This document shows, piece after piece, positions 8,096-16,582 of a stretch of 64,000 bases of DNA. The translations under genes and the position numbers were made by a program. This DNA comes from Promicromonospora citrea (GTDB lineage Bacteria > Actinomycetota > Actinomycetes > Actinomycetales > Cellulomonadaceae). The stretch is taken from NCBI RefSeq assembly GCF_013004695.1, contig NZ_JABEMG010000004.1:1-64000 (forward strand). The letters are read 5' to 3'. How positions within the stretch are numbered: position 1 is the stretch's first letter; each line of letters starts with the position of its first letter. Below the pieces are notes generated by a model. That model did no database searches. It was not told the DNA's origin and worked only from the letters and a program-made list of their open reading frames with translations.

Positions 8096-8283
8096 GTGTG
8101 TTGTCCAGCGAGGTTGTCTTGGATCTGGGCGACACGCGAGCACAGCCGTTGCGGAACCGGCAGAACGCTGCGTCCGCATGGGAGCCTGACACCATGCATC
8201 AGCACATGAACCCCGGATGCCCGTGGGATGCCCACGAGCAGGTTTCCGAGGGGTGTCTGTGCAGGTCAGGGCAACTTCCACGG
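8096..8283. other. Island DNA between the IS and the tRNA scar
   Basis: About 190 bp with no convincing gene. The frames here do not continue the interrupted hydrolase recognisably. The last bases (to CCACGG at 8278-8283) abut the tRNA-like fragment. Confidence 0.35.
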
Positions 8284-8325
8284 TTTACACCGTGGATGTC
8301 GGGGGTTCGAATCCCTCCGGGCCCA
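8284..8325 (+). tRNA. 3' fragment of tRNA-Val(TAC), probable attachment-site scar
   Basis: The sequence has the features of the 3' half of a tRNA-Val. An anticodon loop TTTACAC with anticodon TAC is followed by CGTGG as the 3' anticodon strand, variable loop ATGTC, a T arm GGGGG-TTCGAAT-CCCTC, acceptor 3' strand CGGGCCC, discriminator A and CC. The matching 5' half (an acceptor beginning GGGCCCG and a D arm) is absent upstream, and the anticodon stem is out of register by one G. A lone tRNA 3' end at the border of a region with IS and conjugation genes is the classical product of integrase-mediated insertion into a tRNA gene. It is not expected to give a functional tRNA. Confidence 0.65.
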
Positions 8326-8442
8326 CCGATTGCCCGTGTGATCCTGCGGCCGTGGCGCATCAGCCGCGGCGGAGGAGCTCCAGCGCGGACCGCGCGCCGC
8401 CGCGGAGCTCCCCGCCCGCTCGACGAGCTCGAACGACCCGGC
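8326..8442. other. Short spacer between tRNA scar and aldo/keto reductase gene
   Basis: No gene seen. This is the first stretch to the right of the proposed island boundary. Confidence 0.3.
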
Positions 8443-9462
8443 TCAGACCGCGGCGCGGTCCCCGGCCGGTCGACGGCGCAGGCGTGCGTCGAGCAGGGCC
8501 GGCGGCTTGTACTCCTGGTCGAGGCGGGTGACGTCGGTGCCCGGCGGGACGATCTCGTCGATGCGGTCGAGGATGTCGTCCGACAGCTCCACGTCGGCCC
8601 CGGCCAGCAGGTCGTCGAGGTGCTCCATGGTGCGCGGGCCGAGCAGGGCGGAGGTGACGCCCGGGTGGGCGACGGCGAACGCCATGGCGAGGTGCGTCAT
8701 CGGCAGGCCGGCCTCCGCGGCGAGCGGGACGAGCTGCTCGACGACGTCGATGCGGCGCTCGTCGGTGAGGTGGCGCGAGAACCGGGCACGCCGCAGGTCG
8801 TTGTCGCCGCCCTTGCGCACGCGGCCGGTGAGCATCCCCTGGCCGAACGGACCCCACACGAGCACCCCCATGCCGTACTGCTGCGCGGTCGGCAGCACGT
8901 CGCGCTCGATGCCGCGGTTGAGGATGGAGTAGGGCGGCTGCTCGGTGCGGAAGCGCTGCAGACCCGCACGCTCAGCGACCCACTGGGCCTCGACCATCAT
9001 CTCGGCGGGCGTGGTCGAGGAGCCGATCGCGCGGACCTTGCCCGCCCGGACGAGGTCGGACAGGACGGAGAGCGTCTCCTCGAGGTCGGTACGCGGGTCG
9101 GGGCGCTGGAGCTGGTAGATGTCGATGTGGTCGGTGCCGAGGCGGCGCAACGAGCTCTCGACGGCGCGGGTGATCCAGCGGCGGGAGCCGCCCTGCTGGT
9201 TCGGCCCCTCGCCCATCGGCAGGCCGACCTTGGTGGCGAGGACCACCTCGTCGCGTCGGCCCTTGAGCGCTCGCCCGACGATCTCCTCGGAGTCTCCGTA
9301 GCGGTCCGCGGTGTCGACGAGGTTGATCCCTGCGTCGAGCGCCTTGTGGATGATCCGGACCGACTCGTCCGGGTCGTTGCCCATCTGGCCGGCGAACATG
9401 AGCGTGCCGAGTGCGTAGGGGCTGACCTCGATGCCGGTCCGCCCGAGCGTGCGGTACTTCAC
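8443..9462 (-). CDS. Aldo/keto reductase
   Basis: A 339-aa NADPH-dependent aldo/keto reductase with the TIM-barrel fold, acting on unknown carbonyl substrates. Catalytic positions seen are D50 and Y55 (VDTADRYG) and K78 (ATKVG). The usual His is replaced by Gln119 in IDIYQLQRPDP, where most relatives read YQLHRPDP or YQHR. The C-terminal cofactor region contains SALLGPRTMEHL. The GTG start at 9462 follows AAGGAG by 8 bp. It diverges from an MmyB-type regulator gene 150 bp away, an arrangement common for short-chain or aldo/keto reductases controlled by that regulator. The Gln change may alter the proton relay. Confidence 0.88.
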   Translation of the reverse strand: MKYRTLGRTGIEVSPYALGTLMFAGQMGNDPDESVRIIHKALDAGINLVDTADRYGDSEEIVGRALKGRRDEVVLATKVGLPMGEGPNQQGGSRRWITRAVESSLRRLGTDHIDIYQLQRPDPRTDLEETLSVLSDLVRAGKVRAIGSSTTPAEMMVEAQWVAERAGLQRFRTEQPPYSILNRGIERDVLPTAQQYGMGVLVWGPFGQGMLTGRVRKGGDNDLRRARFSRHLTDERRIDVVEQLVPLAAEAGLPMTHLAMAFAVAHPGVTSALLGPRTMEHLDDLLAGADVELSDDILDRIDEIVPPGTDVTRLDQEYKPPALLDARLRRRPAGDRAAV

Positions 9463-9613
9463 AAGCGTGCTCCTTCGGTGCGCGGCGGCGGGCTGGTCCC
9501 GGCGCCGGTCCGTCCAGCCTGCGCGGCGCGCCGACGGGCGAGCCAGAGCACGCCGCAGCAGGTGGACCGGCAGTACCAGGCTGCGGAGCGCGCCGACGTC
9601 GATACTGGGGGGG

Positions 9614-10453
9614 ATGACCGGGACCACGGACCTCGGCAGGGCCCTGCACGCGTGGCGTGACCGCACGACGCCCGCGGACGTCGGGCTGTCCGTCGACGGC
9701 GTCCGCAGGGCGCCGGGCCTGCGACGCGAGGAGCTCTCCCGGCTCGCCGGGCTGTCCGTCGACTACATCGTGCGGCTCGAGCAGGGCCGGGCGACCAACC
9801 CGTCCCCGCAGGTGCTGTCGGCGTTGGCTCGCGCGCTGCGGCTGACGACGGCGGAGCGGGAGCACCTCTTCGTGCTCGCCGGTCAGGCGGTGCCCGGCCC
9901 CGGTCAGGTCTCCGACCACGTGCCCGCGGGCGTCCAGCGGCTGCTCGACCGTCTTACCGGCACGCCGCTGAGCGTGTACGACGCCGCCTGGAACCTCATC
10001 ACGTGGAACCCGCTGTGGGCCGCGCTGTTCGGCGACCCGCCGTCGCCCCGCGGCTTCGGGCGGAACGCGGTGTGGTGGTCGTTCGTCGAGCCGCCGGCCG
10101 GGTACCCCCAGGCGGTGAGCCGCGAGACGGGGCACCGTGCGGCCTTCGTGTCCGACCTGCGGGCGGCGTCGGCCCGCTACCCGAAGGACGCCGGGCTGGC
10201 GGCGCTGGTCGCCGCACTCCGCGACCGGAGCGCCGACTTCGCGCGGCTCTGGGACTCCGGGGTGGTCGGCACCCACGAGCCCCTGACCAAGACGGTCCGG
10301 CACGCGAGCGTCGGCGAGCTCACCCTCGACTGCGACGTCCTCGCCGCGCTCGGGGCGGACCTGCGGATCATGGCGTTCAGCGTCGCGGAGGGCAGCGAGA
10401 CGGCCGACCGGCTGCGGCTGCTGGAGGTGGTGGGCAACCAGGCGCTGGCGTGA
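9614..10453 (+). CDS. MmyB-like helix-turn-helix transcriptional regulator
   Basis: A 279-aa regulator. An N-terminal Cro/C1-type HTH (about residues 30-85, with RREELSRLAGLSVDYIVRLEQGR) is followed by the MmyB-like ligand-binding domain (from about 105: PLSVYDAAWNLITWNPLWAALFGDP), a PAS-like fold that in streptomycete relatives can bind fatty acids. It probably represses or activates the divergent aldo/keto reductase gene. The ATG at 9614 sits 7 nt after a GATACT sequence resembling a -10 hexamer, suggesting a leaderless mRNA. Confidence 0.88.
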   Translation: MTGTTDLGRALHAWRDRTTPADVGLSVDGVRRAPGLRREELSRLAGLSVDYIVRLEQGRATNPSPQVLSALARALRLTTAEREHLFVLAGQAVPGPGQVSDHVPAGVQRLLDRLTGTPLSVYDAAWNLITWNPLWAALFGDPPSPRGFGRNAVWWSFVEPPAGYPQAVSRETGHRAAFVSDLRAASARYPKDAGLAALVAALRDRSADFARLWDSGVVGTHEPLTKTVRHASVGELTLDCDVLAALGADLRIMAFSVAEGSETADRLRLLEVVGNQALA

Positions 10454-10530
10454 TCCGGGGACGCCGCCGGGATGTCACCGGCGGCCCGTACAGTGGCGCA
10501 CGACGACGCAGACGACGCGGGGGTGGCGTG

Positions 10531-10965
10531 ATGACGCAGGACGGGACGGACCTCGAGGCGCGGTACCGCGCCTACCTGACGGTGCTCGACGAGCGCCGGT
10601 TCGACGACCTCGTGCACCACGTGCACGACGAGCTCACGTACAACGATGAGACCCTGACGCGGCAGCAGTACGCCGACCTCGTCGCCGCCGACGTCGCCGC
10701 GGCGCCCGACCTGCGGTACGTGCCCGAGCTCCTGGTCGCGGCGGGTGACCAGGTGGCGTGCCGGCTCGTGTTCGACACGGCGCCGCCGGGGGAGTTCCTC
10801 GGGATCGCCGTCGGCGGGGTACGGGTCCGCTTCGCCGAGCACGTGTTCTACCGCTACCGGGAGGGGCGCATCGCCGCGGTACGGTCGATGATCGACCGGG
10901 CGGCCGTCGCCGAGCAGGTCAGTCGATCCTCGACCGACGGCGCAGCTCCCTCGGCTGGTTCCTGA
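10531..10965 (+). CDS. SnoaL-like/NTF2-fold protein
   Basis: A 144-aa soluble protein with the cone-shaped NTF2/SnoaL fold signature: N-terminal helix (LEARYRAYLTVLDERRFDDL), HDELTYNDETLTRQQYADLV, and a closing beta sheet ending VRVRFAEHVFYRYREGRIAAVRSMIDR. Members of the family range from polyketide cyclases to binding proteins, and no catalytic residues can be assigned here. Start chosen at the ATG 9 bp after GGGGGTGG. The 3' end overlaps the convergent membrane-protein gene by 47 bp. Confidence 0.75.
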   Translation: MTQDGTDLEARYRAYLTVLDERRFDDLVHHVHDELTYNDETLTRQQYADLVAADVAAAPDLRYVPELLVAAGDQVACRLVFDTAPPGEFLGIAVGGVRVRFAEHVFYRYREGRIAAVRSMIDRAAVAEQVSRSSTDGAAPSAGS

Positions 10966-11719
10966 GGAAGACGACGTTCTCCGGCCCCAGCACGTCGGTC
11001 TCCCGTGGGTCGTCCACCGCCAGCCCGAGCGTCTGGATCGGCAGCACCGACCCCTTCGACCAGATCCACACGCCGCGCATCGGTTCGCCGAAGACGTCGG
11101 CGCCGTGCACGGGCGCGTCCCACGCGAACTCCGTCGGCAGGCTCTCGCCGGAGCGGGCGACGGCGTCGAGCCATGCGGCCGCCACGCGGTGCTGGAGCGC
11201 GAGCGTCCCGCGGGGGACCCGCAGGTCGAACACGAGCTGCAGGTCGTAGACGGTGTCCCCGCTCCCGGACACACGGACGCGGTTCTCGAGCACCGCCCAG
11301 ACGGGGATCGCGCGCTCGCGCAGCAGCGCGGTCACGCGGCGCAGCTCGGCGCCGCGCGTGCGGCGGTGGCGGACCTCGAGCACGACGCCGACGGCGACCG
11401 CGACGACGATCCCGGCGCCGAGGAGGCCGGCGAGCACGGCGGCGACCGGCCGGACGGGGGTCCCGTCGTCCGGCAGCACGTCCGGCAGGGCTGACGCGAC
11501 GGCGATGCCGGCGACGACGGTGTAGAGGATCACCAGGAGCCAGCGCTGCCACCAGGCCGGCAGCGGAGCGTAGTGGGCGTCGACCGCCTCCGGGGTGTCC
11601 CAGGGCGCCAGGTCCTCGGGCGCGGGCAGCCACACGTCGTCAGCCGGGGCGTCCCGCGCGGCCTCCCGCTGCCACACGCCCCGGGGGTCGCCGGGCAGCT
11701 CGGTCTGTTCGTCGGTCAT
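10919..11719 (-). CDS. Hypothetical two-helix membrane protein
   Basis: A 266-aa protein of unknown function. An acidic N-terminal 55 residues are followed by two transmembrane helices (about 60-80 and 90-112) and then a soluble domain of about 150 residues with beta-rich segments (VYDLQLVFDLRVPRGTLALQHRVAAAWLDAV). The C-terminus is basic (RELRRRSRID). It looks like a conserved actinobacterial membrane protein. Start at the ATG of MTDEQTELPGD. Convergent overlap of 47 bp with the preceding SnoaL-like gene. Confidence 0.65.
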   Translation of the reverse strand: MTDEQTELPGDPRGVWQREAARDAPADDVWLPAPEDLAPWDTPEAVDAHYAPLPAWWQRWLLVILYTVVAGIAVASALPDVLPDDGTPVRPVAAVLAGLLGAGIVVAVAVGVVLEVRHRRTRGAELRRVTALLRERAIPVWAVLENRVRVSGSGDTVYDLQLVFDLRVPRGTLALQHRVAAAWLDAVARSGESLPTEFAWDAPVHGADVFGEPMRGVWIWSKGSVLPIQTLGLAVDDPRETDVLGPENVVFLRNQPRELRRRSRID

Positions 11720-11753
11720 GGCGGCACGGTAGGCCGCCTCCCGGCGCTCCCGG

Positions 11754-12143
11754 TCACAGGTTCGCGATGTCCTCCCGCACCGACCGGCCCCAGGCCACGC
11801 CGTCCTCGTCCGTGGCCGCGAAGTCCGGGTCCACGTAGATGTGCAGGCGCGTGATGAGCTCGCCCTCGAACTCGAACACGTTGCAGAACAGGCCGTACGT
11901 GGACTCGCCGTCGGGGAAGGTGACGCCGGACGTCGTCGTCCCGCGCTCCACGCCCTCGACGATCACGTGGTCGCCGGACGAGAGCACGGTGAACCCGTCG
12001 ATCTCGTGCCCGAGCTCGGCGATGCCCCGGGCCAGGCCTCGGGCGAAGACCGCGATCTGCGCGGGCCCCCGGGCGTAGCCGAACTTCGGGTAGAACATCA
12101 CCGCGTCCGGCGTGAAGAGGTCGGTCACCGACGGGTCGCCCAC
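11754..12143 (-). CDS. NTF2-like (SnoaL-type) protein, start uncertain
   Basis: A 129-aa protein with an NTF2-like core: LFTPDAVMFYPKFGYARGPAQIAVFARGLARG, then ELGHEIDGFTVLSSGDHVIVEGVERGTT and a closing FEFEGELITRLHIYVDPDF. The usual first helix (about 20 residues) is missing before LFTPDAV. The GTG at 12143 therefore gives a short form; the frame remains open upstream without a clear ribosome site, so either the start is further up or the gene is 5'-truncated. It is divergent from treY. Function unknown. Confidence 0.6.
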   Translation of the reverse strand: MGDPSVTDLFTPDAVMFYPKFGYARGPAQIAVFARGLARGIAELGHEIDGFTVLSSGDHVIVEGVERGTTTSGVTFPDGESTYGLFCNVFEFEGELITRLHIYVDPDFAATDEDGVAWGRSVREDIANL

Positions 12144-12247
12144 GTCGACCTTGCGCGGGGGCCGGTCAACCGGGTGCCTCTTCCCGGGCGAGCGACCCGG
12201 CGCCCGCCTACCGTGAAGGCCGACACCCGCCGAGCGACGGAGGCACC

Positions 12248-14740
12248 GTGCACACCCACCTTCCCGGACCCGGCCGCAGGACCCCGGTCAGCACCTACCG
12301 GCTGCAGCTCGGGCCCGACCTGACGTTCGCCGACGCCGAGAAGGCGCTGCCCTACCTCGACGCGCTCGGCGTCACCGACCTGTACCTCTCGCCCGTGCTG
12401 CAGGCCGCGCCGGGCTCGACCCACGGCTACGACGTCGTCGACCACACCCGGATCAGCGACGTGCTCGGCGGGCGGTCCGGGCTCGAGCGGCTCGCGGCGG
12501 CGGCGCACGCGCGGGGGATGGGCGTCGTCGTCGACGTCGTGCCGAACCACATGGCCGTGCCCACGCCCGCGTGGCACAACCGCGCGCTGTGGTCGGTGCT
12601 CGAGCACGGACCGGCCTCGCCCTACGCGCGCTGGTTCGACGTCGACCTGGCCGAGGGCGAGGGCCTGCTCATGCCCGTGCTCGGCGCACGGATCGGGACG
12701 GTGCTCGCGGCGGGCGAGCTCGTCCTGGACCGCGCCGTCGTGCCGGGCGACGACACCGAGCGGCCCGTGCTGCGCTACCACGAGCACGTGTTCCCGGTGC
12801 GACCCGAGACCGAGGACCTGCCGCTCGCCGAGCTCGTCGGCCGCCAGCACTACCGGCTCGCGTACTGGCGCGTCGCGGACGAGGAGCTCAACTACCGCCG
12901 GTTCTTCGACGTCGGCACGCTCGCGGGCATCCGGGTCGAGGACCGCGAGGTCTTCGACGCCACGCACGCCCTGCTGCTCGAGCTGTTCCACGCGGGCGTG
13001 GTCGACGCGTTCCGCATCGACCACCCCGACGGGCTGGCCGACCCCCGCGGCTACCTGCGCCGGCTGCACGAGGCGACCGGCGGCGCGTGGGTCGTCGCCG
13101 AGAAGATCCTCGAGGGCGACGAGGAGCTGCCCGACGACTGGCCCGTCGCGGGCACCACCGGCTACGACACCGCCTGGCGCCTGCACGCCCTGCAGGTCGA
13201 CCCGCACGGCGCCGCGCCGCTGGCCGCCCTCCAGCACGAGGTGACCGGTGAGCGCGCGAGCCTCGACGACGTCGTCGAGGAGGCCAAGCGGCAGATCGTC
13301 GCGACCTCCCTGTACGCGGAGGCGCACCTGCTCACCACGATGCTCGCCGACATCTGCCGCCAGGACGTTCGGCTGCGCGACCACACGTTCCGGTCGCTGC
13401 ACGACTGCGTCGTCGAGCTCGTCGTCGCCTTCGCCCGGTACCGCGCCTACGTCGTGCCGGGGGAGCAGCCCCCGCCCGAGGCCGAGCGGGTCGTGCGCGA
13501 GGCGGCCGACGTCGCCCGCACGCGCCTCGACCCCGACCGGCACGACACGCTCGACCTCGTGGTCGACCTCGTGCTCGGGCGTGAGGCCGGGTCCGCCGGC
13601 CGGCAGGGCGACCAGCGGCGGGCCGAGCTCGTCGTCCGTTTCCCGCAGGTGTGCGGCGCCGTCATGGCCAAGGGTGTCGAGGACACCGCCTACTACCGCT
13701 GGACCCACCTCGTGAGCCTGTGCGAGGTGGGCGCGCCCGCCGACCGCTTCGGTGTCGGGGCCGACGAGCTGCACGAGCACGCGCGCCGCACCGTCGCGTC
13801 GTGGCCCGCGACGATGACCGCCGGCGCGACCCACGACAGCAAGCGCGGCGAGGACGTGCGCGCCCGCATCGGGGCGATCAGCGCGCACGCGGACGAGTGG
13901 GTCGCGCTCGTCCGGCACCTGCGCGCCGCGACGGCGGACCTGCGCCCCGTCGACCTCGACGGACGCACCGAGAACCTGCTCTGGCAGACGCTCGCGGGCA
14001 CCTGGACGCCCGACGGCCCCATCGACGTCGAGCGGCTCACCGCCTACCTGCTCAAGGCGGCGCGCGAGCAGAAGGCCTGGACCACCTGGACCGGCCCCGA
14101 CGAGGCGCGCGAGGACGAGCTCCTCGCGTACGCGACCGCGCTGCTCACCCACCCCGAGGTCGTCACGGCGCTCACCGGTTGGGTCGAGCGCGTCACGCCG
14201 ACCGTGCGGCGCTCGGTGCTCGCGACCAAGCTGCTCCAGCTCACCGTCCCCGGCGTCGCCGACGTCTACCAGGGCACGGAGGTCACCGGCACGTCGCTCG
14301 TCGACCCCGACAACCGGCGGCCCGTCGACCTCGAGGCGCTCGCGGGCACGCTCGGCGCCCTCGACGACGGGCGGGACCCGGCCGGTCTCGCGGAGGAGAA
14401 ACTCGCCCTCACCGCCGCCGTGCTGCGGCTGCGGCGCACCCACCCGGACGCGTTCGTCGGCGAGCACGCCGGGTACGAGCCGCTGCCCGTGACGACCGGA
14501 CGGGCCGTCGGGTTCGTCCGGACCGACGCGGGCGGCCCGCGCGTGGCCGTCGTCGCGACGCGGCTCGCGGACCCGCCCGGCGCCGAGGCGGCCGTCGTGC
14601 TCCCGGACCCGCCGCCCGGCACGGCCTGGAGATCGGTGCTCACGGGATCGCCGGCAGCGCCGGGCACGACGGCGGTGGCGGACCTGCTCGGGGACTCACC
14701 CGTCGCGCTGCTGGTGGCCGAGCCCGGGGCCGGGGCATGA
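12248..14740 (+). CDS. treY: Maltooligosyltrehalose synthase TreY
   Basis: An 830-aa GH13 enzyme that converts the reducing-end alpha-1,4 bond of maltooligosaccharides to the alpha,alpha-1,1 bond of trehalose. GH13 motifs are present: DVVPNHM (96-102), the nucleophile D258 in DAFRIDHPDG and the acid/base E285 in VVAEKIL. Long TreY-specific insertions follow (for example MAKGVEDTAYYRW and ATHDSKRGEDVRAR). The GTG start follows ACGGAGG. The stop overlaps the start of treZ (ATGA), so the two pathway enzymes are translationally coupled. No treX or glycogen gene lies in the window. Confidence 0.95.
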   Translation: MHTHLPGPGRRTPVSTYRLQLGPDLTFADAEKALPYLDALGVTDLYLSPVLQAAPGSTHGYDVVDHTRISDVLGGRSGLERLAAAAHARGMGVVVDVVPNHMAVPTPAWHNRALWSVLEHGPASPYARWFDVDLAEGEGLLMPVLGARIGTVLAAGELVLDRAVVPGDDTERPVLRYHEHVFPVRPETEDLPLAELVGRQHYRLAYWRVADEELNYRRFFDVGTLAGIRVEDREVFDATHALLLELFHAGVVDAFRIDHPDGLADPRGYLRRLHEATGGAWVVAEKILEGDEELPDDWPVAGTTGYDTAWRLHALQVDPHGAAPLAALQHEVTGERASLDDVVEEAKRQIVATSLYAEAHLLTTMLADICRQDVRLRDHTFRSLHDCVVELVVAFARYRAYVVPGEQPPPEAERVVREAADVARTRLDPDRHDTLDLVVDLVLGREAGSAGRQGDQRRAELVVRFPQVCGAVMAKGVEDTAYYRWTHLVSLCEVGAPADRFGVGADELHEHARRTVASWPATMTAGATHDSKRGEDVRARIGAISAHADEWVALVRHLRAATADLRPVDLDGRTENLLWQTLAGTWTPDGPIDVERLTAYLLKAAREQKAWTTWTGPDEAREDELLAYATALLTHPEVVTALTGWVERVTPTVRRSVLATKLLQLTVPGVADVYQGTEVTGTSLVDPDNRRPVDLEALAGTLGALDDGRDPAGLAEEKLALTAAVLRLRRTHPDAFVGEHAGYEPLPVTTGRAVGFVRTDAGGPRVAVVATRLADPPGAEAAVVLPDPPPGTAWRSVLTGSPAAPGTTAVADLLGDSPVALLVAEPGAGA

Positions 14741-16533
14741 CCCGGGTCTGGGCGCCGCGCGCCGCGCGGGTCGACCTGGTGCTCCCCGGGTCCGGCACGG
14801 CCGAGCCGCTGGCCGCCGTCGGCGACGGGTGGTGGGAGGCCGGGCGCGCCCTGCCGCCCGGTACGGACTACGCCTTCTCCCTCGACGGCGGCCCGGCGCG
14901 ACCCGACCCGCGCAGCCCGTGGCAGCCCGCAGGCGTGCACGGACTGTCCCGCACCTTCGACGCCACGGCCCACGCCTGGTCCGACGCCGACTGGCGCGGC
15001 CGCGACGTGCGCGGCGCCGTCGTCTACGAGCTGCACGTCGGCACGTTCACGCCCGAGGGCACCCTCGACGCCGCGGCCGGCCGCCTCGACCACCTCGCCG
15101 ACCTCGGCGTCGACATGGTCGAGCTCATGCCGCTCGCCGCGTTCGGCGGGCGGCACGGCTGGGGCTACGACGGCGTCGCGCTGTGGGCCGTGCACGGGCC
15201 GTACGGCGGCCCGGCCGCGCTGCAGCGGTTCGTCGACGCCGCGCACGTCCGCGGGATCGCCGTCTGCCTCGACGTCGTCGACAACCACCTCGGGCCGTCC
15301 GGCAACTACCTCGCCGAGTTCGGCCCCTACTTCACCGACCGGCACCAGACGCCCTGGGGCGCGGCAGTCAACCTCGACGGCGAGGGGTCCGAGCAGGTGC
15401 GGGCCTTCGTCGTCGAGAAGGCGCTGCGCTGGTTCCGCGACTTCCACGTCGACGCGCTGCGGCTCGACGCCGTGCACGCCCTCGTCGACGACTCGCCCCG
15501 GCACCTGCTCGCCGAGCTGTCCGACGCCGTCGCCGCGCTCGCCGCCGACGTCGGCCGCCCCCTGTCGCTCGTCGCCGAGTCGGACGCCAACGACCCGCGG
15601 ACCGTCACGCCCACCGCGTCCTCGGTCGACGGCCGCCCCGGCTACGGCATGACCGCGCAGTGGGCAGACGACGTGCACCATGCCCTCCACGCGCTGGTCA
15701 CGGGCGAGCGACAGGGGTACTACGTCGACTTCGGCGCGCCGGAGACGCTCGCCACGGCCCTCACCGACGTCTTCGTGCACGACGGCTCGTGGTCCACCTT
15801 CCGCGACCGGCCCTGGGGCCATCCGGTGCCCGACGACCTCGACGGGCGGCGCTTCGTCGTCTTCTCCCAGAACCACGACCAGGTCGGCAACCGCGCGCTG
15901 GGCGACCGGCCCTCGCGCGTGCTGGCGCCGGGGGCGCTCGCCGTCAGCGCCGCCGTCGTGCTGCTCGGCCCGGGCACGCCGATGCTGTTCATGGGCGAGG
16001 AGTGGGGCGCGACCACGCCGTTCCTGTACTTCTCCGACCACGAGGAGCCCGAGCTCGCCGAGGCGGTCTCGCGGGGCCGGGCCGCGGAGTTCGGCGGCCA
16101 CGGCTGGGCCGACCTGTACGGGGCCGACGTCGAGGTGCCCGACCCGCAGGCGCCGTCGACCGTCGAGGCGTCCCGCCTGGACTGGTCCGAGGCTGACACC
16201 GGCCCCGGCCGCCAGATGCTCGAGCTGTACCGCGCGCTGATCAGCCTGCGGCGCGGCGAGGCGGCCGTCGCGTCGGGCGACCGGCGCGCCACGACCGCCG
16301 CCGTGCACGACGGCGCGCTCGTCATGACCCGTGGCGCCGTCGCGGGCGGCGGGCGGGTCGCCGTCGTGCTGGTGCCGGGGGAGGGCACCGTGTCCGTGCC
16401 GGTGGAGCGCGCGGGGGCGCGCGTCGTGCTCGACTCGAACGCGGTGCTCGGCGGCCGGCGGGCCCGCGTGGGCCGGGCGGGCGACGGGACGACGGTCACG
16501 GTGCACGGGCCGGGTGTGGTGGTGCTGGCGTAG
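14737..16533 (+). CDS. treZ: Maltooligosyltrehalose trehalohydrolase TreZ
   Basis: A 598-aa GH13 enzyme that releases trehalose from the maltooligosyltrehalose made by TreY. It has a short N-terminal beta domain (MTRVWAPRAARVDLVLPG), then the barrel with ELHVGTFTPEGT, DVVDNHLGPSGNYL, the nucleophile D244 in DALRLDAVHAL, the acid/base E281 in LVAESDANDPR and the late motif SQNHDQVGNRALGDR. It begins inside the treY stop codon. Together they give trehalose, an osmoprotectant and storage sugar, from glycogen-derived chains. Confidence 0.95.
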   Translation: MTRVWAPRAARVDLVLPGSGTAEPLAAVGDGWWEAGRALPPGTDYAFSLDGGPARPDPRSPWQPAGVHGLSRTFDATAHAWSDADWRGRDVRGAVVYELHVGTFTPEGTLDAAAGRLDHLADLGVDMVELMPLAAFGGRHGWGYDGVALWAVHGPYGGPAALQRFVDAAHVRGIAVCLDVVDNHLGPSGNYLAEFGPYFTDRHQTPWGAAVNLDGEGSEQVRAFVVEKALRWFRDFHVDALRLDAVHALVDDSPRHLLAELSDAVAALAADVGRPLSLVAESDANDPRTVTPTASSVDGRPGYGMTAQWADDVHHALHALVTGERQGYYVDFGAPETLATALTDVFVHDGSWSTFRDRPWGHPVPDDLDGRRFVVFSQNHDQVGNRALGDRPSRVLAPGALAVSAAVVLLGPGTPMLFMGEEWGATTPFLYFSDHEEPELAEAVSRGRAAEFGGHGWADLYGADVEVPDPQAPSTVEASRLDWSEADTGPGRQMLELYRALISLRRGEAAVASGDRRATTAAVHDGALVMTRGAVAGGGRVAVVLVPGEGTVSVPVERAGARVVLDSNAVLGGRRARVGRAGDGTTVTVHGPGVVVLA

Positions 16534-16582
16534 GTGCCGAAAAGACCTTGCCGCCGCGTCGTCGTCCCCGGAGGGTGACGGG

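Noticed and set aside
8220-8330. Complete tRNA gene
   Set aside because: No 5' acceptor strand or D arm matches the 3' half, and the anticodon stem has an extra G.
12125-14467. Very long minus-strand frame opposite treY
   Set aside because: The plus strand encodes a clear TreY; the antisense frame is low in complexity (Glu/Arg/Gly/Val rich) and arises from GC-rich codon bias.
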